Assembly: GCF_038019025.1 (NCBI RefSeq) | Contig: NZ_CP150496.1 | Coordinates: 89,501-153,500, forward strand | Source of the DNA: Polaribacter marinaquae | Lineage (GTDB): Bacteria > Bacteroidota > Bacteroidia > Flavobacteriales > Flavobacteriaceae | Reading direction: 5' to 3' | DNA: 64,000 bases | Shown here: piece after piece, positions 7,796 through 16,200 of the stretch | Layout: each line of letters opens with the position of its first letter | Numbering within the stretch: the stretch's first letter is position 1 | Program-made: the position numbers and the translations under genes | The notes under the pieces: generated by a model | What the model was told of the DNA's origin: nothing | The model's input: only the letters and a program-made list of their open reading frames with translations | Databases searched by the model: none

Positions 7796-8956
7796 TTATT
7801 GCCCGCCCAATCTTAAAACATTTTCATAAAAAGCATCTGCATTAGGATCTGCCGGATCCATTTTACCATAACCTATTTTATAATGGTATAATGCTTTTTT
7901 AATATTTTTACCTTCTTCATAATAACGACCAATGTAATAGTTGCCTAAAGGTGAAGAAGGAAAAAGTTTTAAAATCATTTTTCCGAAATTTAGTAATTGA
8001 TCTCCGTTTTCTTTTTCGATAACTATTTTTTCTACAGCAAAAACATCTTGCTCTCTAATACCTAAGTTACTTCCAAATAAAAACTCGATATCTAAATATT
8101 TGTTTTCTAGATAAGAGATGGCATCAATTGGCGATAAATCTTTAATGTTTTTATCAAATTCTTCCTTCGAAATTGCCGAATAAATTTCAAAAACTTTTGT
8201 AATAGCTCTTGGCATTGCTTCAGAAATAGCAGAAATACTACTATTTGTATTAATCGTATCGTTTATAATATTGAAGTTTTTAATTTCTAAGCTAGAAAGT
8301 CCGGATTGTAATTGAGAAATTTTAGTCTGTTTGTTTGCCGAAAAAGAGTTCGAGTTATTTGTATAGAAGTAAAAAGTATTGTCTTCTTTTTCTAAACCAG
8401 GTAAATTATAGTTTTGTAATTGTGTGCCAATAAAATCAGAAAAAGTAGGGTTTATACATACGTATGCGTTAATGATTGGCGTTTGTTCAGCTAAAAAAGT
8501 TGTAGCTAAGTTTGCTGACGTTCCTTCTGCAATTATCGAAATAAATGGCGATGTTTTATAATTACTTTCAATCTCGAAGATTACTTCATTTCTTAAAAAT
8601 TGATAGAATTTTTTATTTTCTACAGTTAAATTACCATTATTTCTATTAAAATAGGTATCTTTTTTTCTTGTGGATGTCATTTTGACACCAACAATTATTT
8701 GTTTTGGTGCTTTGTCTTTTGCTGCAAAAAGCACCGCATTACCTACATAAGCATCAAATAAGTACTCTGCATCTAAAACAATTGCTAAAGGATAATTTTT
8801 CTCTTCTTTAGCATCATATCCTTCAGGTAAATAAATTTTAATTTCTCTTTTATCATCAACATAATCAGAATTGATAGTTTTGGTAATAATTTTCTGAGAA
8901 AAAATACAAATTGAAAAAAATAAGAATATTAATAGCGGTGATTTCTTAATCATCAT
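7796..8956 (-). CDS. secreted alpha/beta-hydrolase-like protein (esterase D family, degenerate elbow)
   Basis: A 386-residue protein with a signal peptide (MMIKKSPLLIFLFFSICIFS, cleaved before about residue 21). The region about 35-200 follows the Esterase D / Fes fold (KREIKIYLPEGYD, NYPLAIVLDAEYLF, PKQIIVGVKM). At the nucleophile elbow, where the family has G-H-S-x-G-G, this protein reads AEGTSANLA, so the serine context is altered and activity is doubtful. The C-terminal 60 residues (PLGNYYIGRYYEEGKNIKKA) look like one or two TPR-type helical pairs. It ends two bases from the convergent gene at 7342. A binding or structural role is as likely as hydrolysis. Confidence 0.7.
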   Translation of the reverse strand: MMIKKSPLLIFLFFSICIFSQKIITKTINSDYVDDKREIKIYLPEGYDAKEEKNYPLAIVLDAEYLFDAYVGNAVLFAAKDKAPKQIIVGVKMTSTRKKDTYFNRNNGNLTVENKKFYQFLRNEVIFEIESNYKTSPFISIIAEGTSANLATTFLAEQTPIINAYVCINPTFSDFIGTQLQNYNLPGLEKEDNTFYFYTNNSNSFSANKQTKISQLQSGLSSLEIKNFNIINDTINTNSSISAISEAMPRAITKVFEIYSAISKEEFDKNIKDLSPIDAISYLENKYLDIEFLFGSNLGIREQDVFAVEKIVIEKENGDQLLNFGKMILKLFPSSPLGNYYIGRYYEEGKNIKKALYHYKIGYGKMDPADPNADAFYENVLRLGGQ

Positions 8957-8966
8957 TTAGAATGTT

Positions 8967-8974
8967 TATTTTTG
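8967..8974 (+). promoter_or_regulatory. candidate -7 box for menB
   Basis: TATTTTTG matches TAnnTTTG about 49 bases before the menB ATG. No good -33 TTG is visible, so support is weak. Confidence 0.35.
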
Positions 8975-9022
8975 TAGATAAGAATCTTTTGTTCTCTTTT
9001 AGAACGTCTAAAATACAAAAAT

Positions 9023-9862
9023 ATGATACAACCCGAGTGGAAAACTGTTAAAGAATACGAAGATATTACCTATAAAAAATGCAACGGTGTTGCTAGAATA
9101 GCGTTTAATAGACCAAATGTAAGAAACGCATTTAGACCAAAAACTACTAAAGAATTGTACGATGCATTTTATGATGCTGGCGAAGATACAAGCGTTGGTG
9201 TTGTTTTATTGTCTGCAGAAGGGCCAAGTACAAAAGATGGTGTTTATTCTTTTTGTTCTGGCGGAGATCAAAAAGCACGCGGACATCAAGGGTATGTTGG
9301 TGAAGATGGTTATCACAGATTAAATATATTAGAAGTACAACGTTTAATTCGTTTTATGCCAAAAGCGGTTATTTGTGTTGTACCAGGTTGGGCAGTTGGT
9401 GGCGGACATAGTTTACATGTTGTTTGCGATTTAACTTTAGCATCTAAAGAACATGCAATTTTTAAACAAACAGATGCAGATGTAACTTCTTTTGATGGTG
9501 GTTATGGTTCTGCATATTTGGCAAAAATGGTTGGTCAGAAAAAAGCTAGAGAAATTTTCTTTTTAGGTAGAAACTATTCTGCACAAGAAGCTTATGAAAT
9601 GGGAATGGTAAATGCTGTAATTCCGCATGATGAATTAGAAGATACTGCATATCAATGGGCACAAGAAATTTTAGAAAAATCGCCTACTTCTATAAAAATG
9701 CTAAAATTTGCAATGAATCTAACTGACGACGGTATGGTTGGGCAACAAGTTTTTGCCGGAGAAGCAACTCGTTTAGCCTACATGACAGATGAAGCTAAAG
9801 AAGGAAGAGATGCGTTTCTTGAAAAAAGAAAACCTAACTTTCCAAAAAAATGGATTCCATAG
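9023..9862 (+). CDS. menB: 1,4-dihydroxy-2-naphthoyl-CoA synthase
   Basis: A 279-residue crotonase-fold enzyme that closes the second ring in menaquinone biosynthesis (o-succinylbenzoyl-CoA to 1,4-dihydroxy-2-naphthoyl-CoA). The N-terminus (RPNVRNAFRPKTTKELYDAF), the oxyanion-hole regions FCSGGDQKARG and WAVGGGHSLHVVCDLTLAS, and SFDGGYGSAYLAK are diagnostic of MenB rather than general enoyl-CoA hydratases. Length fits. It stands alone on the plus strand, next to menD/7342 and upstream of purU. With menD it indicates a menaquinone-based respiratory chain, as expected for flavobacteria. Confidence 0.95.
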   Translation: MIQPEWKTVKEYEDITYKKCNGVARIAFNRPNVRNAFRPKTTKELYDAFYDAGEDTSVGVVLLSAEGPSTKDGVYSFCSGGDQKARGHQGYVGEDGYHRLNILEVQRLIRFMPKAVICVVPGWAVGGGHSLHVVCDLTLASKEHAIFKQTDADVTSFDGGYGSAYLAKMVGQKKAREIFFLGRNYSAQEAYEMGMVNAVIPHDELEDTAYQWAQEILEKSPTSIKMLKFAMNLTDDGMVGQQVFAGEATRLAYMTDEAKEGRDAFLEKRKPNFPKKWIP

Positions 9863-9911
9863 CTAATAATAAATTTTAGAATAACGAGATTATTTAATCT
9901 TGTAATTTGAT

Positions 9912-10805
9912 ATGAATACGTCACAATTAATTACAATGAAACCACAAATAGTAACATTTCTTATAAAATGTCCAGATCAAAAAGGATTATTGGCAAAAAT
10001 TACCAATTTCTTTTACGAACGCTCTTTTAATATTGTTAGTTGTCAACAATATGTAAATGCCACAGAGAACACATATTTTATGAGAATTCGTTTAGATGCA
10101 GAAGGTGCAGAAATTTCTAGAGTTGTTTTAGAAAATAGTTTTGTAGAGTTGTCTGAACCTTTACAAATAGATTGGTCTGTATATTATGGTGATGATAGAC
10201 AAAATGTAGCCATTATGGTTTCTCATACAAGTCATAATTTATATGATTTGCTGTCTAGAAACAAAGAAGGTTTATTAGATTGTAATGTAAAGTTAATTAT
10301 AAGTAATCATGATAAATTAAGACATATTGCAGAAATGTTTAATGTGCCTTATTATTATTTGCCAGTAACAAAAGATACAAAAGAAGCGCAAGAAGCGCAG
10401 GTAATGAAGTTATTAGATGACAATGAAATTGATTTGACAATAATGGCACGTTACATGCAAATTTTATCTTCTAACTTTATTAACAAATATCCAGAAAGAA
10501 TAATTAATATTCATCATTCTTTTTTACCAGCTTTTCAAGGTGCAAATCCTTATAAAAAAGCCTATGAAAGAGGTGTAAAGTTAATTGGAGCAACAGCACA
10601 TTATGCTACAGAAGATTTAGATGAAGGCCCAATTATCGAGCAAGATGTAGAACCTGTTACACACGAAAGTACACCGTTTACGTTAAAAAGAATTGGTGCA
10701 GATATAGAAAAGTTGGTTTTAGCAAGAGCAGTTAAAAATCATTTAAATCATCAAATAATAGTTTCAGGAAATAGAGCTATTGTTTTTCCAGAAGCAGGAG
10801 AATAA
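9912..10805 (+). CDS. purU: formyltetrahydrofolate deformylase
   Basis: A 297-residue enzyme that hydrolyses 10-formyl-THF to formate and THF, balancing one-carbon pools for purine synthesis. Residues about 12-85 are an ACT regulatory domain (FLIKCPDQKGLLAKITNFFY); the rest is a formyltransferase fold with the catalytic region NIHHSFLPAFQGANPY (Asn/His) and the Asp in DEGPIIEQDV. The second ATG at 9936 (MKPQIVTF) gives the more usual N-terminus for the family and may be the true start; the upstream ATG adds eight residues. It stands between menB and the FAH-family gene. Confidence 0.93.
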   Translation: MNTSQLITMKPQIVTFLIKCPDQKGLLAKITNFFYERSFNIVSCQQYVNATENTYFMRIRLDAEGAEISRVVLENSFVELSEPLQIDWSVYYGDDRQNVAIMVSHTSHNLYDLLSRNKEGLLDCNVKLIISNHDKLRHIAEMFNVPYYYLPVTKDTKEAQEAQVMKLLDDNEIDLTIMARYMQILSSNFINKYPERIINIHHSFLPAFQGANPYKKAYERGVKLIGATAHYATEDLDEGPIIEQDVEPVTHESTPFTLKRIGADIEKLVLARAVKNHLNHQIIVSGNRAIVFPEAGE

Positions 10806-10866
10806 TTTTTAATTATAAATGATCAATTACGGGTGTAATATTCGTAATTAAAATTAGTAATTGAGT

Positions 10867-11475
10867 ATGAAAATAATTTGTATTGGGCGCAATTACGCAA
10901 AACATATAGAAGAATTGGCGAATGAAAAACCAGAAAATCCTGTTGTTTTTTTAAAACCAGATTCAGCAATTTTACCTAGAAAAAACCCTTTTTTCATTCC
11001 GCCTTTTTCTAATGATGTTCATTACGAAGTAGAGGTTTTAGTAAAGATAAACAAAGTAGGTAAACATATAGACACAAAGTTTGCGCATAAATATTATGAT
11101 GAAATTGGTTTAGGAATCGATTTAACAGCAAGAGATGTACAAGCTAAATGCAAAGAGAAAGGATTGCCTTGGGAAAAAGCAAAAGCTTTTGATGGAAGCG
11201 CAGTTGTTGGTGAGTTCTATCCGAAGGAAAACTTTGATTTAGAAAATTTAAATTTTCAATTGTATAAAAATGATGCCATAGTACAAGACGGAAACACTAA
11301 TGCAATGTTGTGGAAAATTGATGAATTAATTGCATATGTTTCTCAATATTTTACATTAAAAAAAGGAGATATTATTTATACAGGTACACCAGCTGGTGTT
11401 GGCAAAGTTGCCGAAAATGATACTTTAAAAGGGGTAATAGAAGGGAAAGAAGCTTTTAATATTAGAGTAAAATAA
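10867..11475 (+). CDS. fumarylacetoacetate hydrolase (FAH) family protein
   Basis: A 202-residue protein from the ATG at 10867; a TTG two codons upstream (10861) is an alternative start, but MKIICIGRNYAKH is the usual N-terminus of this family. Motifs include the metal-binding VHYEVEVLVKI, IDLTARDVQ and the C-terminal IYTGTPAGVGKV. Small FAH-fold proteins include acylpyruvases and oxaloacetate decarboxylases, which use Mg or Mn to cleave C-C bonds of 1,3-dicarbonyls. The 203-residue size suits acylpyruvase/FAHD1-like enzymes. It is two bases upstream of the next gene, so probably co-transcribed with it and cinA. Confidence 0.88.
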   Translation: MKIICIGRNYAKHIEELANEKPENPVVFLKPDSAILPRKNPFFIPPFSNDVHYEVEVLVKINKVGKHIDTKFAHKYYDEIGLGIDLTARDVQAKCKEKGLPWEKAKAFDGSAVVGEFYPKENFDLENLNFQLYKNDAIVQDGNTNAMLWKIDELIAYVSQYFTLKKGDIIYTGTPAGVGKVAENDTLKGVIEGKEAFNIRVK

Positions 11476-11477
11476 AG

Positions 11478-11795
11478 TTGGTTAATTTTGTTTTTCAAAT
11501 AATAGCTTCTGTATTTATAGGTAGTTGTTTTGTTTATTTAGCAAAACGTTATCAGAAAAATCAAACAATCTATTTTTTTATCGGCTTTACTATATCCATA
11601 GCAATAAGATTAATTTATTTGCTAGTTTATGGCTTTGTTAAAGATTTTGAAATTACCCAAGAATATAGTTACAACAAAAATTTATCAGTCTTATTAAGTA
11701 TTATTATTCCGTATATTCTATTTGTGTTTTTAAGAAAAAGACTAGCAAAAAATAACGGAAACGATACAGATATAAATGAAATAGGAAAAGAATGA
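11478..11795 (+). CDS. small membrane protein of unknown function
   Basis: A 105-residue reading frame with three hydrophobic segments (about 3-20, 30-52, 71-88) and a charged, Asn-rich tail; I do not recognise the family. There is no ATG near the beginning, so the start is taken as TTG at 11478, two bases after the previous stop. Its end overlaps the cinA start by four bases (ATGA at 11792), a sign of a real, translated gene. A flavobacterial membrane protein with no assigned role is all that can be said. Confidence 0.6.
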   Translation: MVNFVFQIIASVFIGSCFVYLAKRYQKNQTIYFFIGFTISIAIRLIYLLVYGFVKDFEITQEYSYNKNLSVLLSIIIPYILFVFLRKRLAKNNGNDTDINEIGKE

Positions 11796-13033
11796 ATGCA
11801 GAAATTATAACAATAGGAGATGAAATTTTAATTGGTCAAATTGTTGATACAAATTCTCAATTTATTGGTCAGCAATTAAATAAAATAGGAGTATCGGTTT
11901 ATCAAGTTACATCTATTCAAGATGATAAACAGCATATTTTAAACGCATTAAAAGAAGCACAAGAAAGAGTAGATATTGTTATTTTAACTGGCGGATTAGG
12001 ACCAACAAAAGACGATATTACCAAGAAAACAATTGCAACTTACTTTAAAGATGATGAGGTTGTAGAGTATCCAGAAGTTATTGCTCATATAAAAGCACTT
12101 TTTAAAAAAATAAATCATCCTTTTAAAGAAATTCAAAAAACACAAGCACAATTGCCTTCTAAAGCAACTTTGTTAATGAATACATTTGGTACAGCACCCG
12201 GAATGTGGTTTTTCGAAAACGAAACGGTTTTTGTATCATTACCAGGCGTACCTTATGAGATGAAAGGATTAATTGTAAATGAAGTATTGCCTAGAATTCA
12301 AAAGCAATATCAGTTACCTTATATATTTCATAAGACAATTATGACTTATGGAGCCGGAGAAAGTACTATCGCAGAAACATTAGAGCATTTTGAAGACAAT
12401 CTACCAAGTTATATAAAGTTGGCGTATTTACCATCTTTTGGTAAAGTTCGTTTACGTTTATCTGCAAAAGGTACAGATAGAGAACTTTTAGAAAAAGAAT
12501 TAACATCTAAAGTAGATGAAGTTTATAAATTGATTCCAGAATTTATAACTGGTTTAGATGACGATAACTCCCTAGAAAAGCGAGTAGGAGAGTTGCTAAC
12601 AAAAAATAAAAAAACATTAGCGACTGCAGAAAGTTTAACTGGTGGTAAAATTGCAGCAACTTTGGTCGCGGTTCCTGGATCTTCTTCATACTATAAAGGA
12701 AGTATTGTTGCATACTCCGAAGAAGCTAAAATAAATTTACTAGATGTTTCTGCAGAAATTATAAAAGAGCATTCTGTAGTTAGTAAACAGGTTGCGTTAG
12801 CAATGGCTAAAGGTTTAAAAAATAAATTAAAAACAGATTTTGCAGTTGCTGTTACAGGTAACGCAGGACCTACACAAGATAAGACAGATAAAAGTGTTGG
12901 AGTTGTTTTTATTGCTTTTGTGTCTGATAATGAGAAGTTTGTAAGAGAGTTTGATTTTGGTCAACCTAGAGAAAAAGTAATTAATAGAACTGTAAGCAAA
13001 GCATTAGAAATTCTTCAGAAAGAAATTCTTTAA
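11792..13033 (+). CDS. cinA: CinA-like protein (nicotinamide-nucleotide amidohydrolase)
   Basis: A 413-residue two-domain protein. The N-terminal part (about 1-170) is a molybdopterin-binding-like COG1058 domain with ITIGDEILIGQIVDTNSQ and TGGLGPTKDDITK, linked to ADP-ribose/NAD pyrophosphatase activity. The C-terminal part (about 258-413) is the PncC amidase domain (TLATAESLTGGKIAATL, VTGNAGPTQDKTDKSVGVV), which deamidates NMN in NAD recycling. Both domains are full length. It overlaps the preceding membrane-protein gene by ATGA and lies just before the ribosomal rpmB operon, a placement I associate with Bacteroidota. Confidence 0.93.
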   Translation: MNAEIITIGDEILIGQIVDTNSQFIGQQLNKIGVSVYQVTSIQDDKQHILNALKEAQERVDIVILTGGLGPTKDDITKKTIATYFKDDEVVEYPEVIAHIKALFKKINHPFKEIQKTQAQLPSKATLLMNTFGTAPGMWFFENETVFVSLPGVPYEMKGLIVNEVLPRIQKQYQLPYIFHKTIMTYGAGESTIAETLEHFEDNLPSYIKLAYLPSFGKVRLRLSAKGTDRELLEKELTSKVDEVYKLIPEFITGLDDDNSLEKRVGELLTKNKKTLATAESLTGGKIAATLVAVPGSSSYYKGSIVAYSEEAKINLLDVSAEIIKEHSVVSKQVALAMAKGLKNKLKTDFAVAVTGNAGPTQDKTDKSVGVVFIAFVSDNEKFVREFDFGQPREKVINRTVSKALEILQKEIL

Positions 13034-13049
13034 AAATTTGTAAAATTAT

Positions 13050-13081
13050 TTTGCTCAAAACTAGATTTATTTGTAAATTTG
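13050..13081 (+). promoter_or_regulatory. promoter of the rpmB-rpmG-DUF4295 operon
   Basis: TTTTG (13049-13053) and TAAATTTG (13074-13081) are spaced by 20 bases, a textbook Bacteroidota promoter; transcription should start about 13086, giving a leader of about 36 bases. Confidence 0.8.
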
Positions 13082-13121
13082 CACCTCGTTTAGAGATAAC
13101 ACTAATAAAACTGTCGAAAAG

Positions 13122-13361
13122 ATGTCTAGAGTTTGTGAATTAACAGGAAAAAAAGCAATGGTTGGGAACAATGTTTCTCACGCTTTAAATAGAACTAAGA
13201 GAAAGTTTGACGCTAATCTAATGACAAAGCGTTTTTACATTCCAGAAGAAGATAAATGGATTACTTTAAAAGTATCTGCATCTGCTTTAAAAAATATTAA
13301 CAAGAAAGGAATTTCTGCAGTTATAAAAGAAGCAAGAGCTAACGGTTTTTTAACTAAATAA
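13122..13361 (+). CDS. rpmB: 50S ribosomal protein bL28
   Basis: A 79-residue basic protein starting MSRVCELTGKKAMVGNNVSH, the standard L28 opening in Bacteroidota, followed by NRTKRKFDANL and ending VIKEARANGFL. It is first in a three-gene operon with rpmG (27-base gap) and the DUF4295 gene, driven by the strong promoter at 13050. Confidence 0.96.
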   Translation: MSRVCELTGKKAMVGNNVSHALNRTKRKFDANLMTKRFYIPEEDKWITLKVSASALKNINKKGISAVIKEARANGFLTK

Positions 13362-13388
13362 GTTTAAGCAGATTAAAATTATACAGAG

Positions 13389-13571
13389 ATGGCAAAAAAA
13401 GGTAACAGAGTTCAAGTGATTTTAGAATGTACAGAGCACAAAGCAACTGGTAAACCAGGTACTTCTAGATACATTACAACTAAGAACAAGAAAAACAGTC
13501 CTGATAGAATGGAGATTAAGAAATTTAACTCTATTTTAAATAAAATGACTGTTCACAAAGAAATTAAGTAA
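13389..13571 (+). CDS. rpmG: 50S ribosomal protein bL33
   Basis: A 60-residue basic protein ([18 protein letters not shown]... [11 protein letters not shown]) matching L33. Only one cysteine is present, so this is the zinc-independent (C-minus) form. It lies between rpmB and the DUF4295 gene in one operon. Confidence 0.95.
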   Translation: MAKKGNRVQVILECTEHKATGKPGTSRYITTKNKKNSPDRMEIKKFNSILNKMTVHKEIK

Positions 13572-13624
13572 TTTAAACATATCTAGAACTCAGAATAGAG
13601 CACATAGATAAAAAACATTAGACA

Positions 13625-13777
13625 ATGGCAAAAAAAACAGTAGCATCGTTACAAACTTCATCAAAAAGATTAAGTAAAGCTATAAAGATGGTTAAATCTC
13701 CTAAAACAGGAGCTTACATGTTTGTAGAGAAGATCATGGATCCTTCTAAAGTAAACGATTTCTTAGCAAAAAAGTAA
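13625..13777 (+). CDS. DUF4295 protein, probable ribosomal protein bL38
   Basis: A 50-residue, lysine-rich reading frame: MAKKTVASLQTSSKRLSK, then MVKSPKTGAYMFVEKIM and ending FLAKK. It sits 53 bases after rpmG, as DUF4295 genes do in Bacteroidota. The cryo-EM structure of the Flavobacterium johnsoniae ribosome reported a new large-subunit protein, bL38; from memory I think it corresponds to this small family next to L28/L33, but I cannot verify that here. Basic composition and the ribosomal operon support a ribosomal role. It is followed directly by the operon terminator. Confidence 0.85.
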   Translation: MAKKTVASLQTSSKRLSKAIKMVKSPKTGAYMFVEKIMDPSKVNDFLAKK

Positions 13778-13799
13778 TATTTACTATATAAATATATCT

Positions 13800-13834
13800 A
13801 AACTACTTTCTAAAATTAGAAAGTAGTTTTTTTT
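13800..13834 (+). terminator. intrinsic terminator of the rpmB operon
   Basis: A perfect 14-base inverted repeat, AAACTACTTTCTAA (13800-13813) and TTAGAAAGTAGTTT (13816-13829), is followed by TTTTT. Confidence 0.9.
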
Positions 13835-13853
13835 GTGCCCTAATATTCCGTAC

Positions 13854-13937
13854 TTTTGGGCGTTCCTAAAAAGGTCGCGCTTTCGGCAGTCGCTCTTTTC
13901 AAGGAGCTCCAACAAAGCCTCTATCGCTAACGCAAAA
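13854..13937 (-). repeat. dispersed intergenic repeat, copy B (inverted)
   Basis: On the minus strand this runs from TTTTGCGTTAGCGATAGAGG to GGAACGCCCAAAA and shares its ends and its GCTTTGTTGGAGCTC block with copy A at 4763-4850. Copy B also contains AAAGCCT (13914-13920) and AGGCTTTTTT (13937-13946), which could form a plus-strand terminator hairpin. It lies between the rpmB operon terminator and ftsY. Confidence 0.75.
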
Positions 13938-14018
13938 GGCTTTTTTAGTGACAATTTGACCTAACCCAACAAATGGCACGTTTTTTAACGTATTTTTTGT
14001 ATAGATTAAAATATAAAA

Positions 14019-14993
14019 ATGAGTTTTTTTAAAAAAATATTTTCAAAAGAAAAAAAAGAAACTTTAGATAAAGGATTAGAAAAGACAAAAACTAATTTTT
14101 TTGATAAACTTTCTAAAGCTGTAGCCGGTAAATCTAAAGTAGATGATGATGTTTTAGATAATTTAGAAGAGGTATTAGTTGCTTCTGATGTTGGTGTAAA
14201 TACTACGTTAAAAATTATAGAGCGTATAGAAGCTAGAGTTGCTAAAGATAAATACGTTGGTACAGAAGAATTAAATAAAATTCTAAGAGAAGAAATTGCT
14301 GGTTTATTATCAGAAACAAATTTAGGTAACGAAACAGAATTTAAAATACCAGAAATACCAAATGATGTAAATGGTAATAAAATGCCTTATGTATTAATGG
14401 TTGTTGGTGTAAATGGCGTTGGTAAAACTACTACAATTGGTAAATTGGCATCTCAATTTAAAAAACAAGGTTTAAAAGTTGTGTTAGGTGCAGCAGATAC
14501 TTTTAGAGCAGCTGCAATAGATCAATTACAAGTTTGGGCAGATAGAACAGATGTGCCAATTATAAGTCAAGAAATGGGATCTGACCCTGCTTCTGTAGCT
14601 TTTGATACATTAACATCTGCAGTAAAGCAAGGTGCCGATGTTGTAATTATAGATACTGCAGGTCGTTTACATAATAAAGTTAATTTAATGAATGAGTTAA
14701 CTAAAATAAAAAGAGTAATGCAAAAAGTTGTTGCAGATGCACCACATGATGTTTTACTTGTATTAGACGGTTCTACAGGTCAAAATGCATTTGAACAAGC
14801 AAAACAATTTACAAAAGCGACAGAGGTAACTTCTTTAGCTGTAACAAAGTTAGACGGAACAGCAAAAGGAGGAGTTGTTATTGGAATTTCAGATCAGTTT
14901 AAAATTCCTGTAAAGTATATCGGAGTAGGAGAGGGAATTGAAGATTTACAGGTTTTTAACAAACATGAGTTTGTAGATTCTTTTTTCAAATAG
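14019..14993 (+). CDS. ftsY: signal recognition particle receptor FtsY
   Basis: A 324-residue SRP GTPase at the membrane. A short Lys/Glu-rich N-terminus (about 1-30) replaces the long acidic A domain of E. coli FtsY; then come the N helical domain and the G domain with GVNGVGKTTTIGKLA (P-loop, about 128), the FRAAA insert region, DTAGRLHNKVNLMNEL, TKLDGTAKGG and the closing GVGEGIEDLQVFN. It receives Ffh/SRP RNA complexes (RNA at 3641). It stands alone, with a terminator shared with the convergent serine hydrolase gene. Confidence 0.96.
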   Translation: MSFFKKIFSKEKKETLDKGLEKTKTNFFDKLSKAVAGKSKVDDDVLDNLEEVLVASDVGVNTTLKIIERIEARVAKDKYVGTEELNKILREEIAGLLSETNLGNETEFKIPEIPNDVNGNKMPYVLMVVGVNGVGKTTTIGKLASQFKKQGLKVVLGAADTFRAAAIDQLQVWADRTDVPIISQEMGSDPASVAFDTLTSAVKQGADVVIIDTAGRLHNKVNLMNELTKIKRVMQKVVADAPHDVLLVLDGSTGQNAFEQAKQFTKATEVTSLAVTKLDGTAKGGVVIGISDQFKIPVKYIGVGEGIEDLQVFNKHEFVDSFFK

Positions 14994-15016
14994 AAAATTA
15001 CATTTTAAATTATATC

Positions 15017-15044
15017 AAAAAGTCTCTAATTTTAGAGACTTTTT
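15017..15044. terminator. bidirectional terminator between ftsY and the serine hydrolase gene
   Basis: AAAAAGTCTCTAA (15017-15029) and TTAGAGACTTTTT (15032-15044) are exact complements with A- and T-runs on both flanks, so the hairpin can serve both convergent genes. Confidence 0.85.
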
Positions 15045-15054
15045 TGTTTTTTCA

Positions 15055-16125
15055 CTAATTTATAAGAGCGTTTATTTTCTCCCATAAATTATTATCAAAA
15101 TTAGAAAGTGCAAAATTAGAAGCATCTGCTGATGCACCCATTCTAACAATAACAAGCTTTTTACTTGGTACAATGTATATCTTTTGATCATTTTTACCGA
15201 GTGCACAAAATAAATCATTTGGTGCATTTGGTATTAAAGAACCACTAAACTCAAATTGACTTTGTGGCAGTTGGTAACTAGTTTTACCATTTAACCACCA
15301 TAAATATCCATAAGATTTATTTATGTTTTGTGATGTACTCGTCGCTTTTCTAATAAAATCTTCAGAAACAATTTGTGTGCCATTCCATTTACCTTTATTC
15401 TGAATTAACAATCCAAAACGAGCCATACTTCTTGTAGTACTCCAATAAATATTTAAGTTATTTAGTTTTATCCAACTACCAGACATACCAATTTTATTTT
15501 TTAAATTGTTTTCAAAATAACTTTTAAAGGTAGTCTTACTTGCAGTAGCGATAACATCTTGCATCTTCAAATATACATTATGATATGCCCAACGATTATT
15601 AGCATCAGCAATATATTTTAAGTTGTCAGCAGAAATAGAATCACCTAAACTATCATCTAAACCAGAAGTCATATTTAATAAATTTTCGCAAGTAATCAAG
15701 TTTTCTTTATCAATAGGTATACTTGTCCAATTTTGATTTAAATAGGTACTAACTTTCTCGTCTAAACTTATAAGATTGTTGTCATTTGCGATTCCTGCAA
15801 CAGTAGCAGTAAGTGTTTTGCCAGCACTTGCCCAATACCAATTAGTGCTAGCAGTATGGTTGTTAAAATAATTTTCTACTACAATTCTACCATCGTATAG
15901 AATTATAAAACCTTTGGTGTTTTTTTCCTCTAAATAATCTAGTAGTGGTTGTAGCTCAGCTTCATTCCAATTAAGTTCATTTAAAGAAATAGCATCCCAA
16001 TTATCAGTATTATTATCAGGATAATAAGTTTCTAGATTTGGGGTTTCTAAATTTTCTTCAATTTTATTTTCTGTACTGCAAGAAAAAAGTAATAGAGTTG
16101 TAAAAAAACAAATAAGATGCTTCAT
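15055..16125 (-). CDS. serine hydrolase lipoprotein (beta-lactamase class C / penicillin-binding fold)
   Basis: A 356-residue lipoprotein (MKHLICFFTTLLLFSC, Cys16 lipidated). The fold is that of class C beta-lactamase-related hydrolases: the nucleophile motif ASAGK (SxxK, about residue 95) and AYHN as the Y-x-N-like second motif; the HxG/KTG-like third motif is not obvious. Such proteins are usually D-Ala peptidases or esterases; substrate unknown. The residues after Cys (STENKIEENLETPN) include acidic ones at +3, +6 and +7, so surface export is possible. It is convergent with ftsY and divergent from the amidase. Confidence 0.85.
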   Translation of the reverse strand: MKHLICFFTTLLLFSCSTENKIEENLETPNLETYYPDNNTDNWDAISLNELNWNEAELQPLLDYLEEKNTKGFIILYDGRIVVENYFNNHTASTNWYWASAGKTLTATVAGIANDNNLISLDEKVSTYLNQNWTSIPIDKENLITCENLLNMTSGLDDSLGDSISADNLKYIADANNRWAYHNVYLKMQDVIATASKTTFKSYFENNLKNKIGMSGSWIKLNNLNIYWSTTRSMARFGLLIQNKGKWNGTQIVSEDFIRKATSTSQNINKSYGYLWWLNGKTSYQLPQSQFEFSGSLIPNAPNDLFCALGKNDQKIYIVPSKKLVIVRMGASADASNFALSNFDNNLWEKINALIN

Positions 16126-16175
16126 GTAAAATCTTTGTTTTTAAGACTGTTAATTATTAAAATGGTTTAAAATTG

Positions 16176-16183
16176 TATATTTG
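16176..16183 (+). promoter_or_regulatory. candidate -7 box for the amidase gene
   Basis: TATATTTG matches TAnnTTTG, 18 bases before the ATG at 16201. No convincing -33 TTG is seen. Confidence 0.45.
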
Positions 16184-16200
16184 AAAATATAGCTTAATTT

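Noticed and set aside
10825..10849. AATTACG/CGTAATT hairpin between purU and the FAH gene
   Set aside because: Only seven AT-rich pairs with an 11-base loop and no T-run; not distinguishable from chance in this composition.
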